Source: Mesostigma viride
Taxonomy: Eukaryota > Streptophyta > Mesostigmatophyceae > Mesostigmatales > Mesostigmataceae
DNA length: 64,000 bases
Assembly (NCBI GenBank): GCA_009746045.1
Contig: RPFO01000648.1
Span: forward strand, 588,734 to 652,733
Direction of reading: 5' to 3'
Shown here: positions 8,404-17,743 of the stretch, piece after piece
Position numbering within the stretch: position 1 is the stretch's first letter
Layout: each line of letters begins with the position of its first letter
Notes under the pieces: generated by a model
Told to the model about the DNA's origin: nothing
The model's input: the letters and a program-made list of their open reading frames with translations, nothing else
The model's database searches: none
Program-made: the position numbers and the translations under genes

Positions 8404-9396
8404 GGAGCTGGACCAGCTTGAAACAAACCTAACCTTGCTTGTGCCCACTCAGCCACAGACCGCTTGGTCCCTTGAGGTTGATCAGACCTTTGAGGGCCCA
8501 GGTTCCTGCCTCCTTTGGGTAACAACATATCTGCCCTTGGACCAGGCTAGGTGTACTGGCCAGTGAATCAGAGGTCACCCCAGGTTATCCCCTGACCCCT
8601 TGGTCAGCTCCCAACCTTTCCTTGGGAACTTGGTGCTAGATTAAAGTCAAGGCACATTACCTAGTCCAATGGCTGGGATTACAGGATGCCAAGAACGTAC
8701 TATTGTGAGTTCCTGATCTTTCACAGTTATCACAGGCGCCCGTTCTTATGGCGCCCGCCTTGGCCAGCCTTTCCCTTTTATGCTCAAAGAGACTCAGGTA
8801 GCACCTACACAAATACTGCCTTATTGGGGAGCCCATGTCTTCACTGGGGGTTAAGCCCAGGAATCACTCATGCCAGGCTGTGGCTCTGCTGGGGAATTGA
8901 ACCCCACCCCAACCTCCAGTTTTATAGGTGACCTGGAACTTTACACAAGAGAAACATTACAACCATGGGAACAACATGAGAATGACATGACATGATTATG
9001 TTTTATTCAAGCATTATATAACCCAGAATGTGGCCCCCTGGCAACCATGTTCCACATGGTCACACAACCAGGTTCTTTATTAGCAACAGGTTGGAAACAA
9101 GCACTAGAAAACATATGTACAGCAACCTGTAAGAACCAACATTCGGGTTGCCCTTGCATGGCCTAACTGTTTGAGGCCAAAGGCGTCGACTTAAGTCCTG
9201 GCGACTCTTCTGAACCCCATGGGGAGGGCCAGGCATGATTCTCAGCTGGTAGGAGTGACATTCCACACCAACTCCTGTCCAGGAGGGTGTACCTAACCCT
9301 GAAGGACCGGCTGTCAACCAGTAAGCACCAGTCACCACTTGGTACTTTGGTCAAGCAGCCCACTGGGGGCACCCAAGCTGAAGCAAGGCCTGGTCT
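8404..9396 (-). other. 3' non-coding region of the Copia-like element
   Basis: About 1 kb between the RNase H stop and the polypurine tract. No ORF with recognisable content on either strand. It is long for a Copia-type 3' untranslated region. Confidence 0.5.
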
Positions 9397-10331
9397 CTAT
9401 GGCCGCCCTTGTAAGGGGTCCATGAGCCCACGGAGCAGGGGGTACTGCCTCTCCGCCTTCTCCTCCAGCTTGGTGAGGGCATCTGCAGGGTTGTCCACAC
9501 CAGGTACATGTTCAATGTGAGCTAGGTAGGACATCTCCTTGAGCAACAAGTAGTCAAGGTCCCTGCTCCTGGCCAGCTGCCTGTGCACAAATTGCACCAT
9601 GCCCATGCTATCAGTCCTCACCAGTGTGTGCAGCTGCAACCTACAGGAAGCCACTTGACATAGCTGGTAGACGAGCTCCCTCAAGTAAAGAGCAGTATGC
9701 AGCCCTTCACAGATTGCCCTGCACTCAGCAATATCACTGCTGGGTGTAACCCTGTTCTGCAACCGACTGTACCAGGTAACAAGTGAGGTGTGATCTTGCT
9801 CCAGGGTAACTAATGCTGCTGCCCGGCCCCTGACCTCTGTGACCTTCCTATTGTCCATAGAACTGTCCACATAGAGAACCATGTCAAGGGGCTTGTACAA
9901 ATCCACAGGACCCAGTATGAGAGGGGGAGACATCATGACAGCCTGCACCACACTCTCAGCACCCACCTCAACCAGCTGGGAATCAGTAAGTCGACTCAGA
10001 ACCAGCAAGTCAGGGGCACATATACTTGCAAGCCATGCCAGCATGCCCCTGATGGTAGCACACCTAGCCTGCGTGATGGGCTCCTGCAATGCATCTACAA
10101 TCTGCTGTGGGTAGCCCTTACCACCCTCCATCCTGATGAACCACGAGCCCTTGGCTTGGAACAACGTAGCCTGCATGCCACAGAAGACCATAGGCTCATT
10201 CTCTACCATGTGCTGTATCTTACCCAGCTCAAACCGCTTCTGGATCTTAGCCAAGACAGCCTCAACCCAGTCTGGTGGACCTATGAGATGCAGGTCATCA
10301 CCATGCAGTGAGGCAAAGACAGGAAGGCCAT
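9397..10331 (-). pseudogene. Pol, 3' part: RT palm end and RNase H (separated by palindrome)
   Basis: Continuation of pol after the palindromic insertion. It starts with the RT active-site region, FASLHGDDLHLIG (HGDD where Copia RTs usually have YVDD), then RT connection sequence. The RNase H follows: YVDSS, then DIAECRAICEGL, VRTDSMGMVQ and a C-terminal HVPGVDNPADALTK, the standard Copia RNase H end. The frame has no stop down to 9397, but it is cut off from the rest of pol by 157 bp (insertion plus target duplication), which also shifts the frame. This copy therefore cannot make full RT. Confidence 0.85.
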
Positions 10332-10338
10332 TGTAGGA

Positions 10339-10488
10339 GTTGTACAAGCTAGTGCTTATACTTTTTATGCGCAAACCTTTTAACTAAGGTTAACGCATAT
10401 TCTTACATCCTGCGCAGGATGTAAGAATATGCGTTAACCTTAGTTAAAAGGTTTGCGCATAAAAAGTATAAGCACTAGCTTGTACAAC
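10339..10488. mobile_element. Perfect 150-bp palindrome (foldback/MITE-like insertion)
   Basis: The two 75-bp arms are perfect reverse complements with no spacer; the centre is CCTGC|GCAGG at 10413/10414 and the ends are GTTGTACAAGC / GCTTGTACAAC. TGTAGGA flanks both sides (10332-10338, 10489-10495), a 7-bp target duplication. It interrupts RT coding in the Copia-like pol. It has no coding capacity and could fold into a 75-bp hairpin as DNA or RNA. Superfamily unknown. Confidence 0.9.
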
Positions 10489-10495
10489 TGTAGGA

Positions 10496-13087
10496 CCCTT
10501 GGAACAAGCAGGGATCCACTGGAGACACCGAGAACCCACAAGTATTCTTCAAGAATTTCTCTAGGCTCTTTCTCCAGATAATGGGACTGGACCTGAGACC
10601 TTCCAACCCTTTCAGAATTCTCAGGTACCTGGCCTTTATCTCTGCTCTCCATACAGCAGGTACAGTCACAAAGAAAGGAGGGATATCTCTCCAAGTCTGC
10701 CTAGCCTGATCTTGGTCACCCTTGAGAAAAGCCCTCTTGAAATCAATCAGCACAGAGCTATAGGGCACACCCTTAACCAGAAAAGACAGAAATATACACA
10801 GCAGAATCCTCCACGTGTCATGCAGCATCCCTGGAGTATAGAGCTCCTCATCTAACAACTGGCCAGTGCCATGATACTCGGTTACAACTGGTCTGACATG
10901 TGGCACCTGGACACCATCAACCTCCTTGAGCTTGAGGACAAACATCAATCTGAGCAGCTGGTGAACTTCTGGCAGCTCATCCACAGGTTCTGCACAGTTG
11001 GAAACTATCCACTCATGCCCAGAAGCAACAAAGCCAAGAGTCCATGCCTTAGCCATCTTGGGGCTCTGCATCATCTCGACTAGCTGGCGCCAGGGAATAG
11101 GACTGTGAGCAGCTATCTGGTACCTGTTTACCCCTAACTGCCTTGGATCAAAGGTGGTTGGGATTATCAACAAGTCCTCAGCTATGGGCTCCTGACTCTG
11201 AGGACCCTCAGCTGGCTGACTCCTAACAGCCTTCACCGCCACTGCAAGACCCTGGGAATAGTGATATCTTTCAAGGGGGAGGCTGCCCCTGCCTTCTAGT
11301 GCCAACTCATCAGAGGTCAAAGTAACCCCTGGCATGCACAAGAAGTTCTGTCCCAGAATGGCAGGCCCCTTATAGCCCTCTACCACACAGAACGTGGTGG
11401 GCACCCCTAAGATAGGCACACTCACTTCCCCAAGGATCTTCATGGACACCTTTCCTGAGAAATCAGACACAGCAAGGCAACTGGGATGGGACATCTGTAA
11501 GCCTACAGCATCCTCTTCCCTGATGACAGACACCTGTGAGTTGGTATCTACCTCCATTGTAGCTGCCCAGCACGACCCCCACCCCGTGAGCTTGGATACC
11601 TTGGGATCATGTTTGCTGCGCATGAGTGCTCGGATGACGTCCGCCATGAGAGGCCCCCGGGCCTTAGGTGGCTGCCCCGTCCCCTCTGGCCTTGTGACAG
11701 TTGCTTCAGCAGCCTCCTCCTGCTCGTCATCTTCCAGCAGGGACAGACCATCATCCACCACCAGAGGATTGTTAGCTGCTGCTGCCTGGCTCTGGCCTGG
11801 CTCCTCAACCCAGCTGGGAGGGCCTGGCCCGTCTGCAGGCCAGATTGCATGTGGCCTTCTTTCCTTGACATGAGCCCAGGACAACCTGTACACGTGCCTT
11901 GGATCCTTTTCCAAAGCCACCAGGCAAGATCTGTTAGCTTCTTCCACACGAGTGACAACCCCATCCTGCCACTTCCCCCGCTTGCCTGGAATAGATGGTT
12001 CCTTCCACATCCTGACCTTCAGCCCCACCTGAGGCCTCAGCACATTCCAGTTCTTGTCCTTACGTCTCAGCTGGGCAAATAACCTATCTGCCTTCCTAAG
12101 ACTGGCCTGCACCACGTTCTCAGGCAACAAGCTATACTGCAGGGCCAGGGGAGAGACAGCCACACCATCAAAGTAATAGTTAACCCTGTGGTTCAGCTGC
12201 TCTTCTATCCCCTTACACCAGGCTGCCCTCTCTAAGGCAGATGCCACAAGTGGCACTGACTCTGCTGCTAGCACCACTGTCTTCACTTCACGTATGGATC
12301 TCTCTACAGCCCCTTGCTGCCCATGACTCTCCCTGGGGACTACTACCAGCTTACAAGGCAGCTGGTCCTGATGCTTGAGCAAACAGTCAAACTGCAAGTC
12401 TGCCTGCACACTCTTGCACACCCCAAAGCCTGGGATCAGGGCCTTCATACCCAACAACAAGTGGTGCTCCTGCATACCAGGCAGAACGTCTATCAGCCTG
12501 TATCTGCTGAACCTGTCCACTGCCACCAATATATACAAGCCCCTGATATGCTGGATATCCATCTGGATGTCGCCACGCTCCCTAGCAGGCTCCCTAGCAT
12601 GGGACTGAGGTGGGTGAACAGCATTCTCCTGGCAACCACAGTTCTCAGCAGCAGCCTGGCATGCCTCCCACAAAGGCTCCCTACCTAGCTTCCAAGCAAA
12701 CATTGCTGCCTGCCCAGAATGCCCAAACATATGATGCAATCTATGGCCAGCCTCAGCATAGCTCAGCACTCTGTCAGTACTGACCTGGCGAGACGTCTGA
12801 ACCGTGTGTGGGGACACATGATCCACTCCTGAGGTTCCAGGGCTTCCTGCAGGCCATCCTGACTCCCCAAGCCAGGCCTGCTCCCTGGACCGCTCCAGGC
12901 CCTTCCAGCAAGGTCCTTTGGCCCTCCAGGCCAGCACCTGCTGGAGACCCACCACCTGCATGAGGCATAGGGAATTCAGCTGCAGCATTGTTATTGCAAT
13001 CCAGTGGAAGAACAACATCTTTACACCCTTGGTGCTGCACAAGGGGCACACCCCCATCCTTATGTACATCCAACACACCTTCCCCAA
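10496..13087 (-). pseudogene. Pol, 5' part: integrase, retropepsin-like domain, RT (interrupted)
   Basis: About 865 codons. Residues ~118-152 resemble the integrase zinc region (HHMFGH ... CGC). The integrase core has D177 (IQMDIQH), D230 (SVQAD) and E262 (GAVERSIREVK), with a C-terminal basic/SH3-like part to ~410. After an acidic linker comes a retropepsin-like domain: EVDTNSQVSVI at ~512-522, where DTG/DSG is expected, and AILGQNFL at ~576-583. RT begins ~685, with IDFKRAFLKGD at ~781-791 and LRSSPIIW at ~831-838. The protease thus lies between integrase and RT, not before integrase as in ordinary Copia pol. It is in a different frame from gag, whose stop is 38 bp upstream. The open frame ends inside the palindrome. 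Confidence 0.85.
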
Positions 13088-13124
13088 GGGGTGATTGACT
13101 ATTTACAGGGGATGATGTAGCTAG

Positions 13125-14084
13125 TCACTGCTGCCCAGACTGGCCCCCTGCCCCAGCAGGCTTGGCCTTCCTGTCAGGACACTCACGACGCCAGTGACCT
13201 TCCTTGCCACACACAAAGCATGCTCCACCCTTCTTCCCAGACCCAGCCCCACCCTTGCCAGGCTTCCCCTGGCCTCCCTGAGACTGTCCACCCTGCTTGC
13301 CCTGGTTGCCTTGAGCTTGGCCCTTGCCTTGCCCTTGGCCACCCTTACCCTGCTGACCACCAGCTTGCTGGCTCCCAACCCCTCCTTGGGAACCTGCACC
13401 CTTGCCACCCTGAGCCCCCTGCCTCTGGCGCCTGAAGCGCTTACGCTTGTTGGGCCTTGCCCCATCACGGGCTGGGTACCCGGGGACATCACCTTGGCCC
13501 TGCACAGCGGAGGTGGCATTGCTGCCATGGGACTGGATAGCTTTGCAGGCAGGATCTGGCTTCCTTATGCTGAGGATTACAAGCTCCAGAGCACGCAAGG
13601 AGCCATCAGTCTGGTTAAGAAACATGCGGGCACTGTTCCTCCCATCCACACTCAAACCCATACGGTCCAGGAAATAGTCTGCCAAGGCCCTATCTGTGAC
13701 CAGGAAGCCATACTTGGCCCCCTTGTCCCTGATACGGTTGAGCCTAGCCCATTCCTCTGCCACAGGGCCCACTATCTCAAAGGTGTCATACTGATGTTTA
13801 TAGTAGTTGGTGAGGTTGAGAACCTTGTCAGAGAACTCCTCCCTCAACCCATCCAGGAACTGTGCCCAGGTTAGCTTATCCTTGACACCAGTCCTAGCCT
13901 TTTCCCTGACACGCTCTGACGAGTCCCTGTTGCACGTGGACGAGTGAAACACTTGCACTAGGTTGACAGTGGGGTCCACGGAGAGCACAACCAGCTCCAT
14001 GTCCTCTAGCCACTTGTCTAGAGCTTCCTGTGCTAGTGGTGGGTTAAGAGGCTTTTGTCCATTCATAAGCGTGACTGCACTCAT
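13125..14084 (-). CDS. Gag of the Copia-like element
   Basis: 319 residues. The first 190 are mostly helical capsid-like sequence (EALDKWLEDMELVV; KLTWAQFLDGLREEF; VAEEWARLNRIRDKG), a pattern seen in retrotransposon gag capsids. Then comes a basic KRKRFRRQR stretch, a long Gly/Gln/Lys-rich linker and one CCHC knuckle, CFVCGKEGHWRREC, near the C-terminus. It would bind and package the element RNA. The stop lies 38 bp before the pol ATG in a different frame, so pol needs a shift or reinitiation. Confidence 0.85.
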   Translation of the reverse strand: MSAVTLMNGQKPLNPPLAQEALDKWLEDMELVVLSVDPTVNLVQVFHSSTCNRDSSERVREKARTGVKDKLTWAQFLDGLREEFSDKVLNLTNYYKHQYDTFEIVGPVAEEWARLNRIRDKGAKYGFLVTDRALADYFLDRMGLSVDGRNSARMFLNQTDGSLRALELVILSIRKPDPACKAIQSHGSNATSAVQGQGDVPGYPARDGARPNKRKRFRRQRQGAQGGKGAGSQGGVGSQQAGGQQGKGGQGQGKGQAQGNQGKQGGQSQGGQGKPGKGGAGSGKKGGACFVCGKEGHWRRECPDRKAKPAGAGGQSGQQ

Positions 14085-14569
14085 GTGAGGTCTCGACCCT
14101 GGCAGCGCTTCACCGGCTCCACCACAGTGGGTGTCACAGCAACAACGCCACTTGGGCCAGCAAGCACAGGGGAGAGCACATCCACGTGAGGCCTCTTACC
14201 ATTGCCGTCAGCGGAGGGTCCCTCTTACGCTTCTCCACGGCAGGTTGCCCATTCGCCACCGTTATTGCATCAGATGCTCCTAGTGCCCGCGCCTTGCGCG
14301 CCTCCTCCACCGAGTCTTCGTGCCGTCTCTTGCTGCCTGGTCTCTTTCCCCCATCGCCCTCGCTGGCTGGGATCGCCTCCCCCACCAGCTGCTCCTTGTC
14401 TTGCCGAGGCTCCTGGCTCGCCCAGCCGGTGCCTCCATCTCGCCCTTGTCGCCGTCTCCCGGTTTGCCACGAGGCATTATATACAGTGGGATGGCAAAAC
14501 AAAACAGGCGATAGACAAGGAAAACAGGCTCAAGCGCTGGTGCTGAAGAAGCCGCTGGCTGCTCTCCAG
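14085..14569 (-). other. Leader region between ORF b and gag, TATA-like motif, no clear gene
   Basis: About 485 bp. Several short overlapping minus-strand frames exist (an ATG-started 65-codon Arg-rich one at 14280-14477 and a 122-codon frame lacking an ATG), none recognisable. A TATATAA motif lies at about 14480 on the minus strand, roughly 400 bp before gag, and could be a promoter element for a gag-pol mRNA. Confidence 0.35.
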
Positions 14570-15454
14570 CTATGCCTCCTCCTCACGCTCCTGCGCTGTG
14601 CGTGCCACCGGTGTCCCCACGCGTGGAACTGAGCGGACCTCCTCCGCGTTGTAAGGACCTAGCACACGGCTCACCGGCCTCCCGGCTGCTGTCTGCTCTA
14701 CCGGCAGTCTAGGCGCACTGCCACGGCGATACCACTGAAGATTTCTGACCCACCGACTACCACCACCTCGCCGGTCGTTCCGCGAGCCCCGACCAATCTC
14801 CCAAAAATCGTGTTCCGGCTCAAAGGGGATGTTTAACTCTGCCCTACGCCGAGCTGAGTATCCCTCGTTTGTGCCGTCACCCTCGTCAATCTGTTGTGAC
14901 GACCGGGCTATGATTCCCGTTGGTCGGTCCACGAACTGATCGTGGAACTCCTCGTCGGAGACGTCTCGACCGGTGATGACTGTCACCGTCGGCCCAGTCG
15001 CCCCTGGCCTGCTCTGCAACCTCGGAGTGTCCAAGGTCGACCAAATCCCCGGCGGCCGCGTAGTGATCACCCAGTGATCGGCGTGACCACGCGCCTCTTG
15101 GATCAGAATGTTGACCAGGTGCTCACACGTTTGAGCCACCACCTCGGCCGAATCCCACGGGCTATCGGCCTCGCGCGTCTGCGCGTCCCGTATGATATGT
15201 GACGCGTCGGTCCCCTCCCCCAGCGAGCTTGTCGCCACCCAGTGATTATACAATCTGGTTCCACCTAAACAGATGGCCACCAGTTGGCCCAGCGTCTCAC
15301 GCGCTAAGTCCAGCGCCTGGATGGTTACGTGCCCGCCCTGGTACGCAACTTCTAAACTGTAGATCAACGAAGCAATTTCGTCGCGAATGGCGACGAGGCG
15401 CTCCGTGCAGACCCGTCCTGTTTCCCCTGGCGACGTCGTCGCCCTAATCCTCAT
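14570..15454 (-). CDS. Leader ORF b of Copia-like element, unknown function
   Basis: 294 codons from the first in-frame ATG. That ATG overlaps the stop of the preceding ORF as TGATG, an arrangement that permits termination-reinitiation. The middle contains ETLGQLVAICLGGTRLYNHW and a segment around TCEHLVNILIQEARGHADHW; the C-terminal third is Arg-rich (GRGSRNDRRGGGSRW). I recognise no domain. Typical Copia elements lack such an ORF before gag. It might be an accessory RNA-binding protein or captured host sequence. Confidence 0.45.
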   Translation of the reverse strand: MRIRATTSPGETGRVCTERLVAIRDEIASLIYSLEVAYQGGHVTIQALDLARETLGQLVAICLGGTRLYNHWVATSSLGEGTDASHIIRDAQTREADSPWDSAEVVAQTCEHLVNILIQEARGHADHWVITTRPPGIWSTLDTPRLQSRPGATGPTVTVITGRDVSDEEFHDQFVDRPTGIIARSSQQIDEGDGTNEGYSARRRAELNIPFEPEHDFWEIGRGSRNDRRGGGSRWVRNLQWYRRGSAPRLPVEQTAAGRPVSRVLGPYNAEEVRSVPRVGTPVARTAQEREEEA

Positions 15455-15672
15455 CACCACAGGGTCGTTTGCCGACGGCCCTGCTGCGTTACCGAACACA
15501 GCGACCCAACCTCCTTCCGCAAGCCCCTCGCAACGTGGGCCGCTTGCACAAATGTAGAAGCGTTGGACGGGTGATTATAGGGGTAGAATGCGTCTTCGCG
15601 CGCCGGCAACTCTGGAGCTGCTTCGCGCCTGGGAGATGACTCAGGTGTCGTAACCCGAGCCTCGGCCGACAT
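15454..15672 (-). CDS. Leader ORF a of Copia-like element, short, unknown
   Basis: 72 codons starting 32 nt inside from the 5' LTR border. Its TGA shares bases with the ATG of the next ORF (TGATG on the minus strand). No recognisable domain; Ser/Pro/Glu-rich start, then a helix-like segment. Confidence 0.4.
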   Translation of the reverse strand: MSAEARVTTPESSPRREAAPELPAREDAFYPYNHPSNASTFVQAAHVARGLRKEVGSLCSVTQQGRRQTTLW

Positions 15673-15703
15673 GAAACCTTGCAAACAGAAATGCAATAGT
15701 ACG

Positions 15704-16351
15704 AGTTAGCGAGCAGCCAGAACTGTGAGTTCCTGGTCTCTCACGCCACACAACGGGATGAGCCAAAGTTGCAAGGCAGCAACCTTTTAACCCGTGCACC
15801 AAGCCACGACCACGGTGAGCGGTTCCACGTCCAATGTGGGAGCCTCGGTTCGTGCTTGCCAAGATAGCTGGTCATCCCCCATGACCAAGCTATATCCTTT
15901 GCGTTGTTCCTCGTTCCCATCGGCGTGACGAGGCACGTGCAGGCAGGCAAGCAAATCCTCAACGTCCACTGGCATCAGTGCAGAGCCAGGACGAACTGGA
16001 TTTGCCTAGACTCTGCAACCTAGGAAGTACAGGACCTGTCACAAGCCTGCAAGGCCTAGTATCCTTGCAGACCTGTGCCAGTTCCTGTAGTCCACCAGTC
16101 ACAGGCTGCTGCTCCTCTGGTCTACGTGGACCACAGTCACGTGATAGTCAGGCTAAGCCTGTGCAGGCACGGCCTGCCACGTGTCCTGTCCACTATACCA
16201 GAGGACTGTACCTTAGTCGGCCACGGACGGCTAGGACTTCGGGACCTCATATCTTTCTCGTCCCTTGTCTGTTTCAGGCGGTCAGCACGGCGTTGGAAAG
16301 GTCTTTCCAAACTGCATCCACTTAGCATATTGGTTGCCCAAAATGCTAACT
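15704..16351 (-). repeat. 5' LTR of the Copia-like element
   Basis: Intact 648-bp LTR. Ends AGTTAGC and GCTAACT, not the usual TG...CA. GGTCT follows at 16352-16356 and precedes the partner LTR at 4963-4967. Confidence 0.92.
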
Positions 16352-16356
16352 GGTCT

Positions 16357-17408
16357 AGGCCGGGGGGGCGCAGTATAAAACGATGCAGCTCCGATGGAGG
16401 AGTCGGCAGGACGCACTCCAGTGGACACGCTGGGACCCTGCTGGTTTTGGGCGTTGCGCCATCATCCTGATTGGTTTGGCTTAACTTCGACCGTATCCTG
16501 CCTTGGACAGAGCCGGCGGGGCGCACTCTAGTGGATACACTAGGGCTCTGCGGGTACCTGCGTTGACAGGTGCAGGGGAGGCGCACTCTAGCAGCCACGC
16601 TAGGGCTTCCCCCTCTACAACCACTCCAGATGCGGCCGGGGACGGCCAGGTTGGAGATGCGGGTGTTATATGGTGGCAGCCGCCTGGGACTTGCGCACAA
16701 TTTGCCAGTCTCTCGGTCTACCAAGGCCTGAAAGCGGCTTAGCATAGAATTTTGCAATAAACAAGTTCTGGTGCCTTCTCAAACAAAGTGAACCTGAAAG
16801 CATGCACAGAGGATGGTTGATCTTACGATCTGGATTCCCTGATTTGCGACCAAGGGGAGCGGAGTGCGAGTCGGTGCCGCTGCCTCATGGCTGATCTGCG
16901 AGAAATGCTCCTAGAAAGGGTGAAAGTCCCTGCAAATGACCTCTGGACTGCTTCCAAGTATTTGGATGTAGTTAAAAGTACGTCATTGGTACTACAGGGT
17001 AGTTAGTACAATCTACTTCAAACTAGTTCAAACTAGCTCAGGCTAGTAAAGATTCGTTCATGTGTAGCACAACCTGCCTAGGAGGTGGTATGACCACCTG
17101 GGTTGAAGTAGACAGTGACTAAACGTAGTACAATGTCGAAAGAATCAGTACAAATGGGTTCTTTGTAGTACTGAACTGTTCAGTGGCACCTGGGCGCCGC
17201 GCCAGTACTGTACCGGACTTGCATCCGTCACCGTGCACATGCAATGCAGCCAATTTATTGAGGAAGACACGGCGGCGCATGCTTTATCAGTTTTGCCCAC
17301 CCACCCACCCTCTTTTGTTTGTTTGTTTGTTTGCTGTCTCTGGGGATGTTATATGGTGGCAGCCGCGTGGTCACTATGCCAGGAGCACGGCCAGCAATGC
17401 TAGCAAAT
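16357..17408. other. Non-coding stretch with three copies of a short motif
   Basis: No supported gene. A motif of the form CGCACTCYAGYRGNNACRCTRGG occurs at about 16419, 16521 and 16582. The sequence TGTTATATGGTGGCAGCCGC occurs at about 16666 and again at about 17347, perhaps an LTR end followed by a primer-binding site, but I could not find paired LTRs. A TTTG run lies near 17311-17332. Confidence 0.4.
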
Positions 17409-17409
17409 C

Positions 17410-17510
17410 GGGCACGTGCCTGGCGCATAACATAAGCCACTACAATAATAAACAGGTACGGCGACAGGATGCAACCCTGCCAGACGCCGGTCTGCAGTGG
17501 ACATGGCGGG
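17410..17510 (-). pseudogene. Non-LTR retrotransposon RT remnant
   Basis: The minus frame reads PLQTGVWQGCILSPYLFIIV followed by VAYVMRQA, matching the LINE RT block G-V-R-Q-G-C-x-L-S-P-x-L-F. No further RT blocks are present, so this is a short relic. Confidence 0.7.
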
Positions 17511-17608
17511 GTAAAGCCGTGTTGAGTGCGCACCAATGGATGATGGAAGTGCGATTGACCCGGCACCAGAGGATGATTGAGTGCGCACGGAATGATGATG
17601 GAAGCGAA

Positions 17609-17743
17609 TTAAGGGGACGTGGCGCGCCGAATATTCTCCGCGTCAAAAAAATCACGGTACCGTCCGTAGGGTGTATAATGTGTGCCGGGACCGCTGAACC
17701 CTAGCGGAGGTGGCCATGGCCGCATGCCTTCAGGCAATATTAA
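17609..17743. repeat. Partial duplicate of the TTAA-element left end
   Basis: It begins TTAAGGGGACG, runs 131 bp to the next TTAA, and resembles 17740-17870 (GCGCGAATATT-like, CGGTACCGTC-like and GGAGGTGGCCATGG-like blocks in the same order). Probably a diverged tandem copy of the element's left end. Confidence 0.6.

Larger units (their letters stand above)
4968..16351 (-). mobile_element. Copia-like LTR retrotransposon carrying two nested insertions
   Basis: The LTRs are 15704-16351 (5' LTR for this strand) and 4968-8385 (3' LTR, interrupted); both are 648 bp once the nested element and its duplicated CATCC are removed. They start AGTTAGC and end GCTAACT, a perfect 7-bp inverted repeat, flanked by the 5-bp target duplication GGTCT (4963-4967 and 16352-16356). 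I found about three differences between the LTRs, so insertion is fairly recent. Gene order on the minus strand: two leader ORFs, gag, then pol with integrase, protease-like, RT and RNase H. A purine tract (minus strand, 8390-8403) precedes the 3' LTR. No obvious primer-binding site follows the 5' LTR. The RT is split by a palindromic insertion, so this copy is defective. Confidence 0.9.

Noticed and set aside
13121..13874. Leu/Ser/Ala-rich plus-strand ORF and alternate minus frame over gag
   Set aside because: Antisense and shadow frames of the Gly/Gln-rich gag linker.
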